64,000 nt of DNA, from the NCBI GenBank assembly GCA_033964015.1, contig CM066913.1, positions 19,181,854 through 19,245,853 of the forward strand. The letters run 5' to 3'. The position numbers were made by a program, and so were the translations under genes. The stretch's first letter is position 1. Each line of letters opens with the position of its first letter. Below the pieces are notes generated by a model. It was not told the DNA's origin and searched no databases. It was given only the letters and a program-made list of their open reading frames with translations. Positions 25,601 to 34,500 of the stretch are shown here, piece by piece. The DNA is from Scolanthus callimorphus (lineage: Eukaryota > Cnidaria > Anthozoa > Actiniaria > Edwardsiidae).

Positions 25601-28033
25601 CATTCCATGTAACATCCGCACCCTCCTAGCCCACTCAGAAATTTCACATGGCACCCCCTCAGAAACACCTACGGAAGAGGTGGTTCCTATAGGGTTAGAC
25701 CCCTCGGAAAATGACAAATTTGCTACACCTTCCTCGGCGAGGGGGGGGGGGGGGGGGGGTCGGATAAAAAATGGAATGGGCCCTAATTACGTATAAACAT
25801 CTAAAAACAAAGTTTCAGATTCATTCATTCAAGAAAATTGTCTAAATCAGCCGAAGGAAATGGATGCATTCTCCGACTTGGTATGTTGCTATGCTGTCAA
25901 AATGGCGGCTGACACAGGCTCTTCAATGTAAACTGGAGTTAATAATTTCTCAAACTCTTTTCGTACAGGTTGTCAAGTATGGAAAAGATGGCCACTATCA
26001 CGCACACCATGACTCGGATGAGGTGGACGAGGAAATATCCTGCTGTTCGTTTTACAAGGAAGACAACTGCAGGCAATGCAGGTATGCAGATATTTGACTG
26101 TTCCACATTATATCCGGTACCCTCCTATCGAGGAACCTGGAAATCCACAGGGGTTGCTGTGTTTGACCCTGGAATTCCCACAGGGTTTGTTGATTTTGAA
26201 CCTGGCATTTCCACAGGGGCACTCATTTTACCCCGGAATTTTCACAGGGTATTCATTTGCAACTGTGGAATTTCCACAGGTCCACAAGAGAATGAGGAAC
26301 TTCCACTGGGGTTCCATCAAATTTCCACAGGGGGTGTACAGGAGCCTAGAATTTCCACAGGGGTAGAGCAATTTTTGAAAATTTTGAGTTCCTCGATAGG
26401 GGGGAAAGCACAGAATTTTGAAAATACGGTGTGACTAATGTTGGTACAAAATGTAAAAATTTGAAAAAGACTGACATACTGAAATTCCTCAGGCTCCTTC
26501 ATTGGAAAATGCGATTCTTCGTTTCAAATTTCGTAGATGGTCTGTCAAAATTACTTGTGGTCGTTGTCGAGCAGTTTGTAATAAGAAAATTTCTATTTCC
26601 GCAGATATATCACAGTGCTTTTCTTTCTAAATGAGCCAGAAAAGGGCGGAGAAACATCATTCCCCTTTGCTGACAACAAGACATTCACGGAGAAAGTAAG
26701 TAACGCCTGATTTTGCCTGGAATTTAGTATGACAATATTGAAAATCCTGCACCAAGCATGGCAGGTCGTCTTTCTATGTTGCAACTTTTCGTCTCCAAAG
26801 TCCAAAATCTGGATCAGTGCCTTGTTGGCCCTTGAAAGGCATTTCGAAACCTAACAATGTGCAAGCACATTCGATGTTTTTCTCATGACCTTTTCATCCA
26901 TTTTAGGGACTCAGCTGGAACAGCGAGAGGATGAACCTGGCCCAAAACTGCCAAAAGAGTAACCTTGTGGTCAAGCCAAAGAAAGGAACTGCTGTGATGT
27001 GGTATAATCACTATAGGAACCCCAAAACAGGTTAGGAAAGTAGCTTATCATAGGAAATAGGAGACATTTTCTTGTGGTCTTCTTCGGTGGTGAACTAGAC
27101 CAGAAAATCGACAAAAGGGTGACCTTGTGGATGCTGCGGTTTTCATAAGGGTGTGACGTGACATTTTGAAATTTGATCCAGTAAAACAAGAATACCAGAT
27201 CTGAAACGAGCTCGCCGAAATATGTTAAATATCCTTAAATTTGAGGTGGATAAATAACACAGAAGTTATGAGCGTCGGAAGTTGGTTTTCCTATAGGTTT
27301 AATGCACCACAAGCTCCTCCGACCGCGCGCCACAGGGTTCCTGAAAACTCGAAAGAAAGACTCAGAATAACAACACAGGAGAGCCTCTTCGCAGGCAAAA
27401 GGAAGCCCGTTAGTTTTTGCTCTGAGTAATGATTGTGGTTGCTACTGTAAGTGTTAGTTGTGCGACAGGAAGCTGCTAATAAACACGGTTGGAATGTTGC
27501 TTCAGAGTTCGCAGAATCATGAAAACCGCATAAGTAATGAGACATTTTCGCTGTCCCCCTTATGTATCGTGGTACTTGTATGTCCAATACTTCTTGTTCG
27601 TCAGGAAATAACTTAATAGATTTTGGCGTGCCAACTACGATTAAAGTCAAATTGTTAACTGTTATTTGTTGTTTGCTTAGGATGGCTGGGTGAGCTTGAC
27701 CAGCGAACATACCATGGCGGATGTGACGTCACAAAAGGAACTAAATGGATCGCGAATGTGTGGCTTGACGTCATTGGTAAGGCGAACTCCGAGGAGTCGT
27801 TCAAAGGATGGCTACACTCTTATCAAGAGGAGCAGTCAACAGACGAGGAATCGGAAGAAGATTCTGCGAATGGGGAGAAAACAGAAACAAAGGAAGGATC
27901 AGAAACGAAAGAAAGGAAAAAGGCAGAGGATACCACGAAAACCTCGACGGATACAAAACCAGAAGCGAGAAGCAAGGGTGAATCAGAAAAAAACACAGAC
28001 GATGAATCGAGAAACAGAAGAGAGGACTTATAA
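16642..28033 (+). CDS. P4HTM: P4HTM-like copy C, complete, 11 exons, 461 aa (probably active)
   Basis: Transmembrane-prolyl-4-hydroxylase-like Fe(II)/2-oxoglutarate oxygenase. Exons: 16642-16758, 22056-22152, 22708-22883, 23768-23826, 23946-23980, 24715-24877, 25385-25442, 25969-26081, 26605-26695, 26907-27030, 27681-28033; all introns are GT-AG and phases agree (462 codons with stop). Residues 2-16 are hydrophobic, a signal peptide or short anchor. EF loops are D119-E130 ([12 protein letters not shown]) and D157-E168, the second with Tyr at position 5. The site is complete: H248-x-D250, distal H356 in Y-H-G-G-C, and K366 ten residues on. The family hydroxylates proline, and human P4HTM has been linked to HIF; the substrate here is unknown. 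The tail from about 380 is acidic and lysine-rich and ends R-E-D-L, a possible ER-retrieval signal. I chose the ATG at 16642 because an upstream in-frame ATG would bury the hydrophobic segment. Confidence 0.9.
17360..17485. repeat. palindromic repeat, CACTTAATGACT family, copy 1
   Basis: CACTTAATGACTGCTCTCGA at the left is mirrored by GAGTGCAGTCATTAAGTG at the right, with GAAACAGCGAGTTTTGTTTT paired to AAAACAAAACTCGCTGTTTC. The arms are almost perfect, so the RNA would form a long hairpin. Confidence 0.88.
20700..21510. repeat. tandem array of three palindromic units (about 310-340 bp each)
   Basis: CACTTAATGACT begins at about 20711, 21017 and 21355, each closing with GCAGTCATTAA(GTGT). Between palindromes the units share TCGTGTTTATTCGATCAAAG, CCCGCGCGGGCGACATCGCT and AGAGCGAGAAATTTCGGCGG. 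The copies are highly similar, suggesting recent tandem amplification of the family also seen at 17360. Confidence 0.88.
21700..21975. repeat. 35-bp minisatellite built from GTCGAGGGTAAGA
   Basis: Alternating blocks of GTCGAGGGTAAGATGTCGAG and AAGTCGAGAGTCGAGGGTAA repeat about every 35 bp, ending 80 bp before copy C exon 2. The long open frame on the minus strand (about 140 codons of repeated S-T-L-D-x-L-P) comes from the repeat and is not taken as a gene. Confidence 0.9.
22980..23275 (-). mobile_element. tRNA-derived SINE copy 2, reverse (copy C intron 3)
   Basis: Read on the minus strand, GCCGACCGGTTAGTGCAGTT and CGGGAAGTTGGGAGTTCAAA are followed by CCCCGGCCGGACCAACACTC and GAGGAGAAGCTGCTGCC, the same head and body as the copies at 4499 and 41905. 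The B-box-like GTTCAAACC is better kept here than in copy 1. Confidence 0.82.
24283..24475. mobile_element. MITE of the CCCCGGCTC family (copy C intron 5)
   Basis: CTCGTACCCAGAGCC at about 24287 is mirrored by GGCTCTGGGTACGAGA at 24455-24470, with GGGCTCTGGGGGA and TCCCCCAGAGC paired inside. This is a short inverted-repeat element related to those at 9868 and 14190. Confidence 0.75.
25741..25760 (+). repeat. poly(G) run of about 20
   Basis: An uninterrupted G tract lies inside copy C intron 7. Such tracts are prone to length error in assemblies and may form a quadruplex. Confidence 0.9.
26110..26375. repeat. degenerate GAATTTCCACAGGG minisatellite (copy C intron 8)
   Basis: The core TTTCCACAGGG or TTCCCACAGGG recurs about every 27-32 bp. 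Long open frames with repeated F-P-Q-G or I-S-T-G follow from the repetition; splice sites on both sides place it in an intron. Confidence 0.85.
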
Positions 28034-28569
28034 CTAACAGTGGAAAAATGTAGTAATTTTTAGACCGAAAACATTTTGATTGTTTGAATTTCAGCCATCC
28101 ATTCGCGGAATGAATGGCCAACATTCGGTCTAGGTTTTTTATACAAAACATTTTGTATGCTTTAAATATCACTATTAAACAATTTTGAATGCTAAGTTGA
28201 AGAGAGGTTGGTACGTTTCGCGACCAAAAAGCCCGGCCAAAGTTTCAAAGCAGGTCAAGAAAGGACTAATCGGCCATATAGTGGCTTTCCCAGCAGGTCT
28301 TCCCTGGTTCTGCCCTCCTATTGGTCCCACCATGCATTTAGCAACAGAAGTTTATCCACCGACCTTATTCTGTAAAATGTTCACGTTACAGACACTATAA
28401 AATTCTCAGGCACGGAAGGTACGTCAAAACAACCAACCCATGTACTTGATCTGTCAAAACATTTACTATAAGATTCTCCTTACAAAACAACACTGGCACA
28501 AAAATAATAACAATCTATCTCTGGGACCAGAGGCTAGAGTAGTGCTTCCGAAGCTTTGAGACCTCACTT
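28034..28569. other. short convergent intergenic interval
   Basis: P4HTM-like copy C ends at 28033 on the plus strand and the PHF24-like gene ends at 28570 on the minus strand, so their 3' UTRs face each other over about 540 bp. GGCCATTCATTCCGC and similar inverted sequence at 28090-28125 (CCATTCGCGGAATGAATGGCC) form a small palindrome. Nothing else was recognised. Confidence 0.7.
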
Positions 28570-31500
28570 TCATATGCCGTCATCTCCATATGAAATCTCT
28601 TCCGTATCCAGCCTTGGAATGTATGGTTGCTGACTACCGGTGTTTGGACGTGCCGCGATCAACGCTAGTGCGTGTTGTTTAAGATAATCACTCCACGTGA
28701 CCTCGCGCCTTCTCATAATGGATATTCGTCCGTCCGATTTTTCTTCGACTCCGAGCCAATCAGAAATCGGAATCGCTCGTGGATCACGATCGATAAGCCC
28801 GACGTACCATTCGCGGAATGACCGGCGGGCGTCCTGGAGAGTAATACATCCGGTGTTTTCCGAGTCGTACTTATTGAAGAAACGTCTAAGACGGTCAAGT
28901 TCGCAAGGAAGAAGCATTTTGATAATTTCAATCTAAGAAGAGAAGGAAAGTGTTAATGTTGCGATCTTACATCAAAGACGATGTTTTATGGTTATCGATT
29001 TCAAATCTATTTCTTCAGTGGGAGAACTACTATTTCGTCAGGTCACCACCTCTTTACAGTTACTCTTTTCTTCCTAGAGGTATAAGGCTATGGAATTTGC
29101 TTCCCCGGGAAGTAATGTCTTCGGACACGTTGCCTCATTTCAAGCAGTCCGCCTGGCCTGCCGTTAGGTCAGTAAAGGTGCCTAGTCTGACCAGTGCCTA
29201 GCTTGACCAGTTCCTCCCGCCATTATAGAAACCTACCTAGGGAGTATCCATTCTAAGGTGAGCAGCGTTACGTACACACTTCCTCTTGCTTAGTCGAGCC
29301 TGACCAGTTGCTCCCGCCATTAGAGAAACCTACCTAGGGAGTATCCATTCTATGGTGAGCAGTATTACTTACACACTTCCTCTTGCTTAGTCGAGCCTGA
29401 CCAGTTCCTCCCGCCACTATAGAAACCTACCTAGGGAGTATCCATTCTAAGGTGAGCAGTATTACTTACACATTTCCTCTTGCTTAGTCGAGCGTGACCA
29501 GTTCCTCCCGCCATTATAGAAACCTACCTAGGGAGTATCCATTCTAAGGTGAGCAGTGTTACGTACACACTTCCTCTTGCTTAGTCGAGCCTGACCAGTT
29601 GCTCCCGCCATTAGAGAAACCTACCTAGGGAGTATCCATTCTATGGTGAGCAGTATTACTTACACACTTCCTCTTGCTTAGTCGAGCCTGACCAGTTCCT
29701 CCCGCCATTATAGAAACCTACCTAGGGAGTATCCATTCTAAGGTGAGCAGTGCTACTTACACACTTCCTCTTGCTTAGTCGAGCCTGACCAGTTCCTCCC
29801 GCCATTATAGAAACCTACCTAGGGAGTATCCATTCTAAGGTGTGCAGTGTTACTTACACACTTCCTCTTGCTTAGTCGAGCCTGACCAGTTCCTCCCGCC
29901 ATTATAGAAACCTACCTAGGGAGTATCCATTCTAAGGAGAGCAGTGCTACTTACACACTTCCTCTTGCTTAGTCGAGCCATGACCAGTTCCTCCCAAATT
30001 ATAGAAACCTACCTAGGGAGTATCCATTCTAAGGTGAGCAGTGCTACTTACACACTTCCTCTTGCTTAGTCAAGCCTGACCAGTTCCTCCCGCCATTATA
30101 GAAACCTACCTAGGGAGTATCCATTCTAAGGAGAGCAGTGTTACTTACACACTTCCTCTTGCTTAGTCGAGCCTGACCAGTTCCTCCCGCCATTATAGAA
30201 ACCTACCTAGGGAGTATCCATTCTAAGGTGAGCAGTGCTACTTACACACTTCCTCTTGCTTAGTCGAGCCATGACCAGTTCCTCCCGCCATTATAGAAAC
30301 CTACCTAGGGAGTATCCATTCTAAGGTGAGCAGTGCTACTTACACACTTCCTCTTGCTTAGTCGAGCCTGACCAGTTCCTCCCGCCATTATAGAAACCTA
30401 CCTAGGGAGTATCCATTCTAAGGTGAGCAGTGCTACTTACACACTTCCTCTTGCTTAGTCGAGCCTGACCAGTTCCTCCCGCCATTATAGAAACCTACCT
30501 AGGGAGTATCCATTCTAAGGTGAGCAGTGCTACTTACACACTTCCTCTTGCTTAGTCGAGCCTGACCAGTTCCTCCCGCCATTAGAGAAACCTACCTAGG
30601 GAGTATCCATTCTAAGGTGAGCAGTATTACTTACACACTTCCTCTTGCTTAGTCGAGCCTGACCAGTTCCTCCCGCCATTAGAGAAACCTACCTAGGGAG
30701 TATCCATTCTAAGGTGAGCAGTGCTACTTACACACTTCCTCTTGCTTAGTCGAGCCTGACCAGTTCCTCCCGCCATTATAGAAACCTACCTAGGGAGTAT
30801 CCATTCTAAGGTGAGCAGTGCTACTTACACACTTCCTCTTGCTTAGTCGAGCCTGACCAGTTCCTCCCGCCACGATAGAAACCTACCTAGGGAGTATCCA
30901 TTCTAAGGTGAGCAGTATTACTTACACACTTCCTCTTGCTTAGTCGAGCCTGACCAGTTCCTCCCGCCACTATAGAAACCTACCTAGGGAGTATCCATTC
31001 CAAGGTGAGCAGTATTACTTACACACTTCCTCTTGCTTAGTCGAGCCTGACCAGTTCCTCCCGCCATTATAGAAACCTACCTAGGGAGTATCCATTCTAA
31101 GGAGAGCAGTGTTACTTACACACTTCCTCTTGCTTAGTCGAGCCTGACCAGTTCCTCCCGCCATTATAGAAACCTACCTAGGGAGTATCCATTCTAAGGA
31201 GAGCAGTGTTACTTACACACTTCCTCTTGCTTAGTCGAGCCTGACCAGTTCCTCCCGCCACTATAGAAACCTACCTAGGGGGTATCCATTCTAAGGTGAG
31301 CAGTATTACTTACACACTTCCTCTTGCTTAGTCAAGCCTGACCAGTTCCTCCCGCCATTATAGAAACCTACCTAGGGAGTATCCATTCTAAGGTGAGCAG
31401 TGCTACTTACACACTTCCTCTTGCTTAGTCGAGCCTAACCAGTTCCTCCCGCCATTATAGAAACCTACCTAGGGAGTATCCATTCTAAGGTGAGCAGTAT

Positions 31501-34500
31501 TACTTACACACTTCCTCTTGCTCAGTCGAGCCTGACCAGTTCCTCCCGCCACTATAGAAACCTACCTAGGGAGTATCCATTCTAAGGTGAGCAGTGCTAC
31601 TTACACACTTCCTCTTGCTTAGTCGAGCCTGACCAGTTCCTCCCGCCATTATAGAAACCTACCTAGGGAGTATCCATTCTAAGGTGAGCAGTATTACTTA
31701 CACACTTCCTCTTGCTTAGTCGAGCCTGACCAGTTCCTCCCGCCATTATAGAAACCTACCTAGGGAGTATCCATTCTAAGGAGAGCAGTGCTACTTACAC
31801 ACTTCCTCTTGCTTAGTCGAGCCTGACCAGTTCCTCCCGCCACTATAGAAACCTACCTAGGGAGTATCCATTCTAAGGTGAGCAGTGCTACTTACACACT
31901 TCCTCTTGCTCAGTATGTCGATTGTCATGGGAGTCATGAACTCCCACCAGTCGATAAGTCCCGTACCGTCCCGGTCCATAAGATTGAATATTCTCATCTC
32001 CTGGCTGTGTCGATATTCAGGCATGTCCCGGCCCATAAGACGCCTGTACTTCAGCTCTTGATAATTAATGTATTCCTCACGACTGATGATAGAATCTGTA
32101 AGAAATAACGTCGTGGAATGGAGTCGGGAGGAGCAAAACGTGAATGGAGTCAGGAGAAGGGAAGCGTGGAATGGGAGTCTGGAGGAGGGAAACGTAGAAC
32201 TACTAGGCTTGTTAGGGCCATTGGGCTTGTTAGGGGTGCAAGGGCAGCAAGAGCGTGTTCATGAATAAAATATTCATGTTTAAATATTCATGCCTGCCTT
32301 TTGGGACGGTTGGAGTAGCTATTTGGGGATGTTAGGGGTGTTACAGGGGCCCTCGCACGCTTAATTTTTGTACAACCTGTCAAAAAATAAGTCTAATTCT
32401 AGACACCAAAAATACATTTAAGTTTAACGGGAATAGCCAAAATAACAGTCCAGGTTTGTGAAATGACCTTCTAACTGTTAGATCAATACAAATCTATAGT
32501 TTTTTAAAATCTATTATCAAGAGGATGGAATTGGATTGCGATTTGAATTATTTGCTTGTCAGGCAAGCGTGCGAGTGCCCTTTTAAGCCTAGCACCAGCC
32601 CTAAGAAGGATTTCCTTGTCCTATTCCTTGAAGGTTTATCGTCATCATTACCACCACTATCATCTCGTACCACACCAGTGAGATAAATAATATATAGACT
32701 TAACCACTGGCTAAAGCGGAGCTCCCGGTCATGTCACGTGATCTTGGTGGTGCACCTCCCTTGCCTCCAAAATAACTTTACCGAAGTTTGGTCACCTAGC
32801 GCTGTTGCCTTCTTGAGATATTGACTTTTCTAGTTTTTATGACGTCATGCCGGACGAATGAACGAACGAACGAACGAACGCACAAACCGGAAGTCCATGA
32901 CAGAATCGTTCGATGCATATACACTTTCTTTTGTTCCTTTTTCTCCTGCATGTAGCTATGGGGCTCCGATAATAATAGCAAAAGGCGCCAAACATGGACA
33001 AAATACCTTTGTTGACGTCCACTTCATCAAACGTCTCCATGAGATCGACTTTTTCCGAATCTGACAAAAGCCAAAACAGACTTTCCTTTGAAGCAAGAAT
33101 AATAAAGTAACAATCATTTTTATGAAATAAATAAACAATGGAAATAAAAAGCAGTTCTACAATGGACGATTTCAGCCAAAAGCGAGCGCTCTTTTTTTTT
33201 CTTTAGAAATGACTTTGTACATGCACTCCTGCTTCTGCTATAAGGCACGCGCGCGCTGCATGTCGGTTAAATGAGGGACATTTGTCAAACAAACTGTTTA
33301 AAAAGCGTGTGCTGTGTTCTGGTAGTTGTGGGACACGGCTTGGTTGTTTCTGAATAAAGAAGAGCGCACTTATGACTGGAATCGCCCATTACATCAAACA
33401 ATGACAACTAGGCAGTGCTAAGCAAACTACTGACTCACACATTCAGGGCATGTCCAGCCTATTTCACATTGAGAAAGCTCCAAACATTCGTTTTGAAGTT
33501 CGTCTGTCAGGTGTCCGCGCTTCTTGAGACACTCCCTGTGGTAACCACGTGGACACAGTCTACATTGATAGAGTGGTCGGTACCTGCCACCCAGGGTCGG
33601 TGAGTTGCAGTAGTGACAGTTCATCTCAAACGGCTCCTGTGTCAAATGACAGTGCTCGTTAAAACTCCAAAACTGCAGGGCCCTTAAAACGTCGATTGAA
33701 ACCAATAAAAACGTTGAAGCAGAGGTCTTATGGTTAAACCAATAAACTTTGAAACAGGGGTTTGATGGTTGAAACCAATAAAAACGTTGAAACCGGGGTC
33801 TGAAGGTTGAAACCAATAAAAACGATGACACCGGGATCTGATGGTTAAACCAATAAAACAGGGGTCTATGGTTGAAACCAATAAAAATGTTGACATCAGG
33901 GTATGATGGTTAAACCAATAAAAACAGAAGTCCCAGAAAAGGGTTACTCGGTGAAAATAATTCTAGACATCATTAGTCCATGTTACTGTCGTTTACACGC
34001 ATGGAAAGTGCTTAAAATTCGCATGGATAGCCATGGGAAATCGATGCCGAACACTTCCCATTCTTCTACCATGGAAAATTCAGCTTTTCTCATGGATGGG
34101 TTTCTGCATTAATTCCCTGTGAAAGTCAGCAGAAATGGACGAAAACTATCGTAGCGATTTTCTCTCTCGAGTTTTACCGGCGGAAACCAAGCCGCTGTTT
34201 GTCGGTTGTTACTCTACAGTGAACAGAGTTATGAAATCAGACGGATTCTTACCGGTTCATAAACACTGGTATACGGGGCTATGTCTTCTACATCAGGCTC
34301 AAGTTCATCCTCTACTTGGTTTTCCAAGTGCTTCAGAAAACCAAGTGCATTGGAAACTTTCCGAAAGCTATTGAGCAACGCATTGGATCGTCTTCTCTCT
34401 TCTGATAACATGGATTCGCGCAGAGCGCTCCAAGCAAGGCTTGTGTCAGCGATGCTGAAATTACGGTAGCCTTGACTAACGTGGGATCTATAGAGGTGAT

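Noticed and set aside
25970..26434. Open frames through the exon 8 region of copy C
   Set aside because: Only 25969-26081 is coding, in the P4HTM frame; the rest is an intronic minisatellite.
27801..28172. 123-codon minus-strand frame
   Set aside because: It is a shadow of the Lys/Glu-rich tail of copy C.
29190..31911. CRISPR array
   Set aside because: The 97-bp units are contiguous with no unique spacers, in an animal intron, and derive from an exon-intron junction.
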